Source: Candidatus Cloacimonadota bacterium (lineage in GTDB: Bacteria > Cloacimonadota > Cloacimonadia > Cloacimonadales > JAJBBL01). Taken from it: a stretch of 43,573 nucleotides of DNA. Below, one piece after another: positions 10,001 to 18,881 of this stretch; position 1 is the stretch's first letter; each line of letters starts with the position of its first letter. A program made the translations under genes and the position numbers. The notes below the pieces were generated by a model. The model searched no databases. It was not told the DNA's origin and saw only the letters and a list, made by a program, of their open reading frames with translations. Where the stretch lies: positions 1-43,573 of the forward strand of contig JAHYIR010000002.1 of assembly GCA_019429305.1 (NCBI GenBank), written 5' to 3'.

Positions 10001-11749
10001 CATAAAGAGATTAATGACTTAATTGTTCCCGAAACACTTAAAGAGGAAGCAAACAAACTATCCGAGTTAAGTCAAGCCGGTGAAATAATAGAGAAAGAGA
10101 GCATAAGGATTACTAAAAGCGGTGTTAATATTAACGTTAAAATATTTGGTATTCCGGTCATTATGAATGATAAACAGATCGGTATTTATGGCATTTATCT
10201 CGATACGACTGACCTTCATAATGCGTTAAATTCATTCTTTGAAGAGAAAGAGAAACTTTTAGTTATGTTGAGCTCTATTGCTGATGGTGTTATTGCTACA
10301 GATATCAACGGAAATATTTTATTGCTTAATCAGAACGCTGAAAAACTTACCGGTTGGAAACAGCAAGAGGCAGAAGGTGAAAAAATCGAGGATGTTTATA
10401 AGATTATCGATGAATCTAGTCGCAATATTGGTGAAAACCTGGTATCCAAGGTATTAAACTCAGAAGATAATGTTCGACTAACTACACGAACTATACTGAT
10501 TTCTAAAAACGGAACTGAAAGAATGGTTGAGGATAGTGCTTCACCAATTAAGGATCGAAAAGGTAACTTGATCGGTGTTATCTTGGTATTCCGTGATATC
10601 ACAGAAAGAAAGATCTATGAAGAAGAATTGCAGAAGAGAGCAAAACTTGATTCGATCGGACTCCTTGCCGGTGGTATAGCTCACGACTTTAATAATATTC
10701 TGACTGCTATCATGGGTAATATTACATTGGCAAAAAATATGATTGCTAATACAAATCCTAAAGTCAATGAACGTCTGGAAGACGCAGAAAAAGCTTCTAT
10801 CCGAGCTCGGGATCTAACCCAGCAGTTACTCACCTTCTCTTTAGGAGGAGCACCTATCAAGAAGACTGCTTCTGTTAAAGATACTATCCAGGATGCCGCT
10901 TCCTTTGCTACTCATGGTTCTATAGTTAACTGTGAATATGATTTTGCAGAGGACTTGTTAAATGTAGAAGCCGACTTAGGACAAATAAGCCAAGTCATCA
11001 ATAATATGGTCATTAATTCCAAACAGGCGATGCCAAATGGTGGAAGCATCAAAATTAAAGCCGAAAACATCGAAATGGAAAAGGAAAATATTCACAAAAT
11101 GAAACCGGGTAAGTATGTTGAGATAACAATCGAAGATTGCGGCATCGGAATACCTCAATCCCAGCTATCAAAAGTTTTCGATCCCTTCTATACTACCAAG
11201 AAAAATGGTACAGGTCTCGGCTTAACAACAAGTTACAAAATAGTAGAAAAACATGAGGGTCTGATAACTGTTGAATCTACAATAGGAGCCGGATCAAGCT
11301 TTCATGTCTTTCTCCCGGCAACTGAAAAGAAAGAGATATCTCCCCAAGATGACCAATTAAGTGAGATCCGTGGTAAAGGTGAAATACTTCTGATGGATGA
11401 CGATTTAGTTCTTATAGAAGTAGTCACAGAAATGCTGGTAAGTTTAGGATATAATGTAACCACGACCAATGAAGGATTATCAACCATAAAGAAATACAAA
11501 GAAATGAAGGAGCTCGGTCAAAAATACGATTTGGTGATTCTTGATCTAACTATTCCCGGAGGTATGGGTGGAAAAGATACAATAAAAGAGATCATTGAAT
11601 ATGATCCGGAAGCTGTTTGCATTGTATCTAGTGGTTATTCATCTGATCCGGTTATGTCTCAATATGAAAAACATGGATTTAAAGCTGTTCTCACCAAGCC
11701 ATATTCCCTACAGCAATTAGGAGACACTCTTAAGAAGGTATTAGATTAA
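7073..11749 (+). CDS. Hybrid sensor histidine kinase: SBP3 periplasmic domain, TM, PAS-GAF-PAS-GAF-PAS-PAS, HisKA, ATPase, receiver
   Basis: 1558 residues, ATG with GGAGG 10 bases upstream. Signal peptide (1-20); family 3 solute-binding domain (about 28-250; NYPPYEY, GFNVELTRAIA, GRIDVLMGVPYS), of the type that binds amino acids; TM (about 258-287). Then PAS (314-428), GAF (433-590), coiled coil, PAS (619-730), coiled coil, GAF (767-925), PAS (936-1050), PAS (1060-1182). HisKA has His1204 in GGIAHDFNNILTAI; the ATPase has INSKQAMPNGG, DCGIGIP and GTGLGLTTSYKIVEKH; a receiver (about 1440-1558) has Asp1491 in VILDLTIPGG. No DNA-binding output domain is present, so a separate phosphotransfer protein or regulator is needed. 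The two GAF-coil units are clearly homologous. Divergent from the lysine operon; amino-acid sensing is an inference from the SBP3 domain and this position. Confidence 0.92.
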   Translation: MKKACFTILLALFILSYISANEETLLRKKIIFGGDYNYPPYEYVDDNRRITGFNVELTRAIAQEMNLDFEIELGPRDYIMEQFRAGRIDVLMGVPYSREKAEYYHFSHFHSLLEMAVIFRKGDNRFINTRDVYGKDIVITKSEFIDDFHHKIEHAYNITAVDTPDNALNQLDSGLHDLAILNRIQSSFIIQQRGLKNLTTLPDNLFTQEYCYISTPENAYLIELINEGLSRIRAKDIYNDLHTKWILPYSAKTDPLIIIKNILTTLGIPLLLLLLIIGTWWILLSLKIKVRNRELKKSQEANKIAIAQLTETKKRYNSLVEYLSEIVFEANTEGKINFISKNCRHLFQYTPKEVENIMRLNEFFIPSQSKQVLELFNNLLIKKERLTAEFTGLTKDGTSFPVKIIANVLLKDKEAKGVFGIIVDLTYQRKTELLQSALYSISEAIHKAKDIDELFSHIHKITSTLMPADNFYIALYDEEEKMLKYPYNVEAIDWEQLDYNPSKGLTEYVFKTGKELLADAETIYHLHEENEIDLVEKPAKIWLGIPLKIGEQVIGVIAVQDYEHEGTYNEPEKQILTFISEQIALAIERKQNSDNIKKTLALLEEKVKERTIELKQSETLFRTLTENSNDVIMRFDSDLRHLYVNPKVQEQTGIKVDDFIGKKHSELGFPDDLVKLWEKALSTVFKSGKKNRIEFQLPNGVWIDWHLVPEFSSDGTIKHVLTTAHDVTERKQSEEEIKKLNAELEQRVIERTKQLEDEIKVREQAEKIQHTIYLISESVNSTHDMNALYKNIHKAIQKLMPAKNFCIALYDAAVDIVSFPYNVDEFDHTPSPHKARKGLTELVLKKATAMLAKEKDINDLLANGEIDLIGKMAKVWLGAPLKIKDNIVGVIMLQDYNKEDTYNDNDKQILTFVSEQIAIAIERKEAEHQTNLQRLYFEQLFNNNPAGIVMLNTKNRILACNNAFTNIFGYTQEEIVHKEINDLIVPETLKEEANKLSELSQAGEIIEKESIRITKSGVNINVKIFGIPVIMNDKQIGIYGIYLDTTDLHNALNSFFEEKEKLLVMLSSIADGVIATDINGNILLLNQNAEKLTGWKQQEAEGEKIEDVYKIIDESSRNIGENLVSKVLNSEDNVRLTTRTILISKNGTERMVEDSASPIKDRKGNLIGVILVFRDITERKIYEEELQKRAKLDSIGLLAGGIAHDFNNILTAIMGNITLAKNMIANTNPKVNERLEDAEKASIRARDLTQQLLTFSLGGAPIKKTASVKDTIQDAASFATHGSIVNCEYDFAEDLLNVEADLGQISQVINNMVINSKQAMPNGGSIKIKAENIEMEKENIHKMKPGKYVEITIEDCGIGIPQSQLSKVFDPFYTTKKNGTGLGLTTSYKIVEKHEGLITVESTIGAGSSFHVFLPATEKKEISPQDDQLSEIRGKGEILLMDDDLVLIEVVTEMLVSLGYNVTTTNEGLSTIKKYKEMKELGQKYDLVILDLTIPGGMGGKDTIKEIIEYDPEAVCIVSSGYSSDPVMSQYEKHGFKAVLTKPYSLQQLGDTLKKVLD

Positions 11750-11783
11750 AGTAGCCTTAACCGTATTAATGTACTATAGGTAG

Positions 11784-12356
11784 CTATAAAATAAATACTG
11801 CTACTAACCCGGATAAAAGGGTAATAATTATCGGATTTATCCTTGTTTTCGTCAAAATTAGGAATATGGCAGCAAAAATTATCAGGGAAGGCAACTTGAT
11901 AAATCCAAGCTGCATTTGATAAAAATCGGTACTAAAAAATCTTCCACTTATCAAACTTTTTTCAACAAAATAGACAGCAGCTACTGCAATCATACCAACA
12001 GTAACCGGTTTCACTCCATTTAAAACTGCTGCGATGATAGGATTGTCTTTAAATCTTCGCAACAGACGCAAAATAAAAAATACCAAGATGATGGATGGAG
12101 ATATTACTCCTAAAGTAGCAAAGAAAGCACCTAACACACCGGCATTGCGAAAACCGATATATGTTGCCGCATTAACAGCAATCGGTCCCGGTGTCATTTG
12201 TGAAAGTGCAACAATATCTGTAAACTCTTCTAAAGGGATAAGATTATGAATCTCTATATGTTGATATATTAGGGGTAACATCACGTATCCCCCACCGAAA
12301 CTAAACAAACCGATCTTGAAGAATATAAGATATAGATTTAGCCAACTAAGGATCAT
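11784..12356 (-). CDS. Half-size chromate (CHR) family transporter, subunit 2
   Basis: 190 residues, very hydrophobic, about six membrane segments. CHR hallmarks: FSFGGGYVMLPLIYQ near residues 17-31 and SQMTPGPIAVNAATYIGFR around 52-70. Half-size CHR proteins work as pairs of two homologous subunits with opposite topology. The partner gene lies just upstream (41 bases apart). The family name comes from chromate efflux, but the natural substrate in an anaerobe is unknown; no reductase or metal-resistance gene lies nearby. Last gene of its cluster, with no convincing terminator in the 34 bases before the convergent kinase gene. Confidence 0.85.
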   Translation of the reverse strand: MILSWLNLYLIFFKIGLFSFGGGYVMLPLIYQHIEIHNLIPLEEFTDIVALSQMTPGPIAVNAATYIGFRNAGVLGAFFATLGVISPSIILVFFILRLLRRFKDNPIIAAVLNGVKPVTVGMIAVAAVYFVEKSLISGRFFSTDFYQMQLGFIKLPSLIIFAAIFLILTKTRINPIIITLLSGLVAVFIL

Positions 12357-12397
12357 TTTACTTTACCGATTATTTCAGTTAAACTGAACATAGTTTA

Positions 12398-13018
12398 TCA
12401 TTCTTCAGTATTTGTATCAGCTTCTTCTTTGAGTGATCTTGTGAAGAAATTAATAAAACCGAATATAATTCCTCCCAAAATCATCCATGAAGCATTGATG
12501 TTAAAATAACCGATTCCTATAAAAACAATTAAGCTGATTACCATATTGATGATTAACCTTCGTTTATAAACTGTCTTGGCTAAATTTATGGTAGTTGATA
12601 ATATTAAAGCTGTAGATGCAATAATGATACCGGACAGGAATTTTTGCACCCACTCAATGTCTCTGATGTTAAGGAAAAAAATCATGATAAAAAGAATTGC
12701 TAAAAATGCCGGTAATACCAACCCTAATGCAGAAATAAAACCACCTATAACTCCTACTTTTCGATATCCAGCATTAAAGGCAGCATTAACGGCAATTGCA
12801 CCCGGTATTGCTTGTGATACCGTAAGAATATCAACTAACTCCTCATTATTAAACCATTTTTTATTGATAACTAACTCCCGATAAATAAAAGGGATCATAG
12901 CATATCCACCACCAAAAGTAATACAACCAACCTTTACGAAGATAATGAAGAGTTCAAGACAAAGCTCAATTTTTGAAGAGTCTGGCTTTTTAAAAGTTCT
13001 AGATTTTTTCTCTTTCAC
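12398..13018 (-). CDS. Half-size chromate (CHR) family transporter, subunit 1
   Basis: 206 residues, about six membrane segments, with a longer charged N-terminus (about 20 residues) and an acidic C-terminus. CHR signatures: ITFGGGYAMIPFIYREL and SQAIPGAIAVNAAFNAGYR, aligning well with the downstream partner. The likely start is a GTG at 13018 that lies inside the end of tsaB (about 20-base overlap), so translation may depend on tsaB. The A-rich overlap (AAAAAAGTGAAAGAG) has no strong ribosome site, so expression by coupling is plausible. Function as for the partner: an anion exporter of unknown natural substrate. Confidence 0.83.
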   Translation of the reverse strand: MKEKKSRTFKKPDSSKIELCLELFIIFVKVGCITFGGGYAMIPFIYRELVINKKWFNNEELVDILTVSQAIPGAIAVNAAFNAGYRKVGVIGGFISALGLVLPAFLAILFIMIFFLNIRDIEWVQKFLSGIIIASTALILSTTINLAKTVYKRRLIINMVISLIVFIGIGYFNINASWMILGGIIFGFINFFTRSLKEEADTNTEE

Positions 13019-13688
13019 TTTTTTTTAGCTCTGCTTGTGATTTTCTCAAATAATATGGCTCTAAGTCAGCAATGTTTTTGAAATCATAATTAGGGATTTT
13101 TTGTTCTTGCACAACTATGCTGATCAATGCTGAAGCAATCGGAAAGTTTTGATGAAGAAGACCGGTAGTTAAAGTATTCTTCATTGAACTGATCAGTTCC
13201 TGGTATCGATAAATTCCATCTCCTATTATCAGTGTCTTCTCCTTTATAGTACTGAGAAATTCTTCCGGTTTAGCACTTTTAGGAGCGATAAGCTCCTTCA
13301 TATCACTGTCATATAATGCTGCATAGACTTCATCCATCCGGGCATCGATAAAAGGCAGAATATTTATCTGACACCCATGAGCATTATAAGCAAGTACCTT
13401 AAGGGTATTAACCGGGTATAGAGGCACTTTCTTGGCTAAACATATTCCTTTTGCAGTTGCCAATCCTATCCTAACACCGGTAAATGATCCTGGTCCATTG
13501 GAGAGGGCAATCAAATCTATCTCATCAATACTCATTTCACTCTGCTTCAAACCGTAATCTATCTGCTGCATTAATCTTTCCGAATGAGTAACTCGGATAT
13601 CAAGATAACTAATATATTCTATTCTTCCTTCTCTGCTTAAAGCAACACTACCCCAGCTTGAAGTAGTATCAAGAGCTAAAATATTCAA
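12999..13688 (-). CDS. tsaB: tRNA threonylcarbamoyladenosine biosynthesis protein TsaB
   Basis: 229 residues from the TTG at 13688. The frame is open 57 bases further up, but this TTG has GGAG 9 bases before it and gives the family N-terminus MNILALDTTSSWGSVAL. TsaB is the ASKHA-fold, catalytically inactive partner of TsaD in the complex (TsaB/D/E with TsaC) that makes t6A37 in ANN-decoding tRNAs. Visible hallmarks are HSERLM around residue 35-40, NGPGSFTGVRIGLATAKGI and IDARMDEVYAALY. Its length is typical of the family. It overlaps the following CHR gene by about 20 bases, an unusual pairing with no obvious functional link. Confidence 0.9.
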   Translation of the reverse strand: MNILALDTTSSWGSVALSREGRIEYISYLDIRVTHSERLMQQIDYGLKQSEMSIDEIDLIALSNGPGSFTGVRIGLATAKGICLAKKVPLYPVNTLKVLAYNAHGCQINILPFIDARMDEVYAALYDSDMKELIAPKSAKPEEFLSTIKEKTLIIGDGIYRYQELISSMKNTLTTGLLHQNFPIASALISIVVQEQKIPNYDFKNIADLEPYYLRKSQAELKKSEREKI

Positions 13689-13999
13689 TTTGCTGAACTC
13701 CTTTTTTTTATTTATTTTTTCGCCTCCTCTCTTAGCGTCAAGCAAAGAATAATTGAACAGTCTTATAACACTTAATTCTAATCTTATGATACCATTAGGG
13801 AAGACCGTAGTCGGCTTTAGCTGATTACGGTCCTCCCTATTGGTAACAAAGAGAAATCTCTGAAGTGTTTACTTAATCAAATTAGGTCTGATTTCAATAA
13901 AGCAAGAGAAGGTGAGATAGCTGAGAATAACAAGTTGACATTTTAATCTCAGTACAAATTTTTATCAACAAGGGAAAAAATGAGCAATCAGGACTTTAT
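13689..13999. other. Divergent intergenic region (tsaB / acyltransferase)
   Basis: 311 bases with no gene. It holds the first copy of a long palindromic repeat (13791-13861) and a possible promoter for the downstream acyltransferase (TTGACA at 13935-13940 with a weak AT-rich -10 about 17-19 bases on). The tsaB ribosome site lies at its left edge. Confidence 0.6.
13791..13861 (+). repeat. Dispersed palindromic repeat, copy 1
   Basis: A nearly perfect inverted repeat: the left arm 13792-13815 pairs with 13820-13843 (about 24 bp with two mismatches and two G-T pairs, 4-base loop). It is followed by GGTAAC and a second short palindrome (AGAGAAATCTCT, 13850-13861). A second copy lies at 42998-43072; the left arms align without gaps at 17 of 20 positions (TAGGGAAGACCGTAGTCGGC against TAGGGAACCCAGTAGTCGGC), and the right arm, the GGTAA and the second hairpin also match. 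No T-run follows the big stem, so it is not a simple terminator. It is intergenic and upstream of both neighbours. Confidence 0.8.
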
Positions 14000-14890
14000 A
14001 TGCGGGAAAAGAGAATTAAGAGTATAATAGAATATCTGTTATTCATCATTATTCTTCAACTTTTCAAACTGTTGCCATATAAAGCAAGCCAAATGCTTAT
14101 TGTTTGGATATTTCTCTTTTCTGGATTGATAGTCGGTATTAGGAAGAGAGTAGTTCAAGAGCAGTTACAAATATCATTTCCTGAAAAAGAAGAAACTGAA
14201 ATAAAAGTGCTAACCCGCCAAATCTACAAAAATCTGGCTTTCACAAGTCTGGAAATGTTTGCCAAACAAAAACTTGATAACATTGAAGTTGAAGGTTGGG
14301 ATAACATCCTGAATGCGTTGAAACTCAAACGAGGTCTGATCATTGTAACGGGACATATCGGTAATTGGGAATTAGCCGGTAGATATATTGCCCATCAGAA
14401 GTTGACGATCAATGTAGTCATTAAACGTTTACGAAATCGTTATTTCAATGATTATGTAAATCGCACTCGGGAAAGAGATGGCATTAAGATAATTTATAAG
14501 ACAAAGACGATGAGAACTGTCTTAACTGCTCTTAAAAACAATGAAATTGTGGTGCTATTGATAGATCAGGATGCCGGCAAGGAAGGTGTGATCCTTCCCT
14601 TCTTGAATCGTGAAGCTTCGGTCTTTACAGGTTTTGCCCGTCTGGCAGAAAGATATGACACCCCCATGATAACAGGAATTGCTCTAAGAGATAGCGACGA
14701 TAAGAACCGCTTTGTTTTCGAACAGCATCTTCTTCCATCAGAGTTTAATCAAGAAGAGGACAAAATAATGAAGATAACAGCATATTTTCATGCCAGATTA
14801 GAAGACTATATCATGAAACATCCTGAACAATGGTTCTGGGTACATCGTCGTTGGAAAGGGGCTAAAAAAGCTAAAAAACTTTATCAATAG
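14000..14890 (+). CDS. LpxL/HtrB-family lipid A (lysophospholipid) acyltransferase
   Basis: 296 residues. An N-terminal membrane anchor (about 10-45) is followed by the acyltransferase domain. It has the HX4E catalytic motif in TGHIGNWELAGRY (about residues 117-129), the following VIKRLRNRYFNDYVNRTRER segment, LIDQDAGKEGVILPFL, and the C-terminal HPEQWFWVHRRWK typical of LpxL/LpxM. The enzyme adds a secondary acyl chain to lipid A or a related lipid on the inner membrane. With KdsB elsewhere in the window, this supports LPS production. AGGA lies about 6 bases before the ATG. It ends 14 bases from the convergent ATPase gene. Whether it acts as LpxL or LpxM cannot be decided. Confidence 0.9.
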   Translation: MREKRIKSIIEYLLFIIILQLFKLLPYKASQMLIVWIFLFSGLIVGIRKRVVQEQLQISFPEKEETEIKVLTRQIYKNLAFTSLEMFAKQKLDNIEVEGWDNILNALKLKRGLIIVTGHIGNWELAGRYIAHQKLTINVVIKRLRNRYFNDYVNRTRERDGIKIIYKTKTMRTVLTALKNNEIVVLLIDQDAGKEGVILPFLNREASVFTGFARLAERYDTPMITGIALRDSDDKNRFVFEQHLLPSEFNQEEDKIMKITAYFHARLEDYIMKHPEQWFWVHRRWKGAKKAKKLYQ

Positions 14891-14904
14891 ATAAAAAAAG
14901 TAAG

Positions 14905-15594
14905 TTATATCCCTATTCTTTGCACTACTTCCCATGGTTTTCTGAGAAAATAGTTAAGCACGACCTTCTTTTTCCCATAAATGTTATCTTCAATTAATTC
15001 CTGATTATCTTCGATAACAAGATAGGTGTCGAACTTGATCTTTTTTTGCTGTGCCACTTCTTCAACTATTTCTATACCGTTTTTGACCATCTGCGGAGTA
15101 GTTTCATTCATGAGATTTATATTAGCAATTATCTCAGATATCTTGAGCGAACTTGCAGTCTCCAGCATCTTCATCATATCAATTATCTCTTCTGAATTAC
15201 TGGTAAACGGACGAAGTGTATTCACTACAAAATGCATCTTGTAACCACGTTGCTCAATATTCTTAATAAATCTTCCTAAAGTACGGCAACCAGCAGGATC
15301 ACCACCGACATCAAGAATTACTGTTTTGGATTGATTCTGAATAGCACCGGCAATACGGGGTGAGATCATAGGAAGATCGGCATGTCCATACTCACCGTCA
15401 GGACTTATAACTTCAACTCCGCGGTTTGTGAAATCGTCTCTAACATCTCGGCTGCGGAAATATGGATTAACCACATCCATATCGATCAAGGAAACATCCT
15501 CTCCCAATTCTTTAAACTTCAGTGCTAGATTTATGGCATATTCACTCTTGCCACTCCCGAAGGCACCAATTACTATTATCAAATCATTTTTCAT
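14905..15594 (-). CDS. MinD/ParA/CobQ-like P-loop ATPase of unknown role
   Basis: 229 residues. The Walker A motif is GAFGSGKSEYA (residues 10-20), followed by LIDMDVVNPYFRSRDV, ILDVGGDPAGCRTL (Walker B-like, residues about 95-108) and FVVNTLRPFT, as in SIMIBI-class ATPases (MinD, ParA, CobQ). There is no Lys just after the first Gly of the loop, so the deviant Walker A signature of MinD/ParA is not met. No amphipathic membrane-targeting helix or DNA-binding domain is visible. It follows the outer-membrane protein gene by 51 bases and is probably the last gene of a purA-barrel-ATPase transcript. I do not recognise a specific function. Confidence 0.75.
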   Translation of the reverse strand: MKNDLIIVIGAFGSGKSEYAINLALKFKELGEDVSLIDMDVVNPYFRSRDVRDDFTNRGVEVISPDGEYGHADLPMISPRIAGAIQNQSKTVILDVGGDPAGCRTLGRFIKNIEQRGYKMHFVVNTLRPFTSNSEEIIDMMKMLETASSLKISEIIANINLMNETTPQMVKNGIEIVEEVAQQKKIKFDTYLVIEDNQELIEDNIYGKKKVVLNYFLRKPWEVVQRIGI

Positions 15595-15645
15595 CTATCT
15601 ACAACTGGGATTTCTCCTCTTTTATTCCTCAAAATAGTTTCTATA

Positions 15646-16893
15646 TCATCTACCTCTGGCAATAACTTCTCCTAATCTAACATTTACTGAAGCAACAACC
15701 TGAAACAGATCAAAGTTCTGTAAAACATCTTTCGCAAAAGCCATGTTGAGATCTATATCTCGCATATAATAAGAAAACCCACCTGTAATAACTAACTGGT
15801 CTGCTTTCTCAACTATACCCAAATCATAAGGTAAGGGATCAAAAATAAAGTCACCCTCAGTGATAGTATCCTCAGGAATAGCAAATGTTCCGGTATAGAC
15901 TCCGGGAATACTGATCAAACCACCACGGATATCATAGTTTTCAAATTTCTTCTCAAATCCTATTTTCATCTTCAAGCGATCATCAAAAAGCTCGTATTGA
16001 TTACTGGTTTGCTCATATTCAAAAGCAAGGGCTATGGTGATATCATCACTATATTTATATGACAAACCGGCTTCTAAAAGAGCTGGGAAATGAGTATCAT
16101 AAATATAATAATAGGGTTCGGTATTCCCCATCTTTATCTCCTCTTCAGCAGCGAATTTATAACTTACACCGAAAGCTAATAGATCATTAGCATAGAGAAC
16201 ACCGGGTTGGAATCTCAAGACCCCCTGTTGAAATTTTATTCTATCAAAATGGGGTGCTATTAAACGTAGTTCATTGAAAGTATAATAATTATAGATAACA
16301 TTCAGACCAATATTTAGCTGATCAAAATGTCCTGTCATGGTAAATGTTGTTTGGTAATTATTCATCGATGGGAAACGATCGATATATGCCCCTGTAGGTA
16401 AAGCTCTTCCCAGAAGATTGTAACGAACGGTCTGGGGAATTGAAATGCTGGCTCCTAAAGAGATATTGTGATGTGGTGAAAACCCGAATCCAAACATACC
16501 CGCTGGTATGCCCTGTTCAAGTTTTTGCTTTTCTCCCACCAGTTCATACTCATCAAGATAACTACCCGCTTCTTCTGGATCTTCAATAAAAGCGGCATAA
16601 AGATTCATCTCATCTACTGCAGCTTTCACATGTCCTTCAAAATAGAGTTTAAACCCTTCTCCCTTAAAAGCTGCCGGATTAGCAAGTGCATTCTCAATAC
16701 CGCCCTGCAGGGCTACTGTAGTAGTACCCATACCAAGAGTGCGGGCATTCAGGAAATTTATTGTATAATGATCATAAAATGACGGGATAAAATCAGGTGC
16801 TATGTGATCAGGTCCATTATCACCATTCAGCCCGGCTGTCTGAATCAGATAGATACCGATTATTATACTTATTATAAGGGCACTTCTTTTCAT
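15646..16893 (-). CDS. Outer-membrane beta-barrel protein (PorV/FadL-like, uncharacterised)
   Basis: 415 residues. A signal peptide (1-23, ending near LIQTAGLNG) is followed by a mature protein rich in alternating hydrophobic/aromatic strands. Its N-terminal motif NARTLGMGTTTVALQGGIENALANPAAF is typical of PorV/PorQ/FadL-like barrels, where an Asn-Pro-Ala turn follows the first strand. Later strands include FGFGFSPHHNISLGASISIP and LAFGVSYKFA. AGGAGG precedes the ATG. Between purA and a P-loop ATPase gene, its cargo or role is unknown; a lipid or hydrophobic transport role would follow the FadL family, but that is a guess. The C-terminus (VNVRLGEVIARGR) lacks the usual terminal aromatic residue. 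Confidence 0.75.
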   Translation of the reverse strand: MKRSALIISIIIGIYLIQTAGLNGDNGPDHIAPDFIPSFYDHYTINFLNARTLGMGTTTVALQGGIENALANPAAFKGEGFKLYFEGHVKAAVDEMNLYAAFIEDPEEAGSYLDEYELVGEKQKLEQGIPAGMFGFGFSPHHNISLGASISIPQTVRYNLLGRALPTGAYIDRFPSMNNYQTTFTMTGHFDQLNIGLNVIYNYYTFNELRLIAPHFDRIKFQQGVLRFQPGVLYANDLLAFGVSYKFAAEEEIKMGNTEPYYYIYDTHFPALLEAGLSYKYSDDITIALAFEYEQTSNQYELFDDRLKMKIGFEKKFENYDIRGGLISIPGVYTGTFAIPEDTITEGDFIFDPLPYDLGIVEKADQLVITGGFSYYMRDIDLNMAFAKDVLQNFDLFQVVASVNVRLGEVIARGR

Positions 16894-16957
16894 ATTGCCT
16901 CCTTGTGTTCTTTTAATAATTCTATTATGAATAATATACTGTTAGTTAAGCACTTTA

Positions 16958-18346
<1,389 letters not shown>

Positions 18347-18389
18347 TTAATAAGAAGTTTTTTATTAACACTTGGAGGTTTAATTCAAA

Positions 18390-18788
18390 ATGAAAAAAAT
18401 CAGAGTTCTTATAGGGAAACCGGGCTTGGATGGTCATGACCGGGGTGCTAAGTATATTGCCAGAGCATTGAGAGATGCAGGCATGGAGGTAATTTATACC
18501 GGTATCCGTCAAACTCCAGAACAAATCGTTACTGCTGCTATACAAGAAGATGTGGATGCTATTGGTTTAAGTTTATTGTCCGGAGCTCACAACTTCCTGT
18601 TCTCCAAGGTTGCTGATCTACTGAAAGAAAAAGAAGTAGAAGATATCCTCTTGTTTGGGGGTGGGGTTATCCCTGATGAAGATATTCCTTTATTGAAAGA
18701 AAAAGGATTTAAAGCAATTTTTACACCGGGGACTTCGACAGAAGAGGTTATAGACTTTTTAAACAAAGAGCTCGGTACTAAAGAATAG
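18390..18788 (+). CDS. Stand-alone cobalamin-binding subunit of a methylmalonyl-CoA-mutase-type enzyme
   Basis: 132 residues, a complete B12-binding (Rossmann-like) domain. It has the DxHxxG motif in [13 protein letters not shown], where the His replaces the dimethylbenzimidazole ligand of cobalamin, then SLLSGAH and [12 protein letters not shown], as in the C-terminal domain of methylmalonyl-CoA mutase. When this domain is a separate protein it partners a large catalytic subunit, here encoded elsewhere. Succinyl-CoA/methylmalonyl-CoA exchange (propionate metabolism) is the most likely use; related acyl-CoA mutases cannot be excluded. GGAGG lies 12 bases before the ATG. Divergent from purA. 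The mutase large subunit and MeaB-type chaperone are not in the window. Confidence 0.88.
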   Translation: MKKIRVLIGKPGLDGHDRGAKYIARALRDAGMEVIYTGIRQTPEQIVTAAIQEDVDAIGLSLLSGAHNFLFSKVADLLKEKEVEDILLFGGGVIPDEDIPLLKEKGFKAIFTPGTSTEEVIDFLNKELGTKE

Positions 18789-18881
18789 TACCTGTATCAT
18801 GAGATACATTTTAGCAGTAAAGTTATTACAAGTAATTCAGAATTTTTTTTTGTTGCTGGTAGGAGATAAAGAGGTTTAGTT

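Noticed and set aside
11775-11788. TATAG/CTATA hairpin between the kinase and CHR genes
   Set aside because: Five A/T-rich pairs and no T-run; likely chance.
11784-13018. Chromate resistance locus
   Set aside because: CHR homology alone does not show chromate export; no regulator or reductase is nearby and the natural substrate is unknown.
13689-13999. Palindrome 1 as a terminator or tRNA
   Set aside because: No T-run follows the stem and no cloverleaf or TpsiC-type motif is present; a dispersed repeat explains it better.
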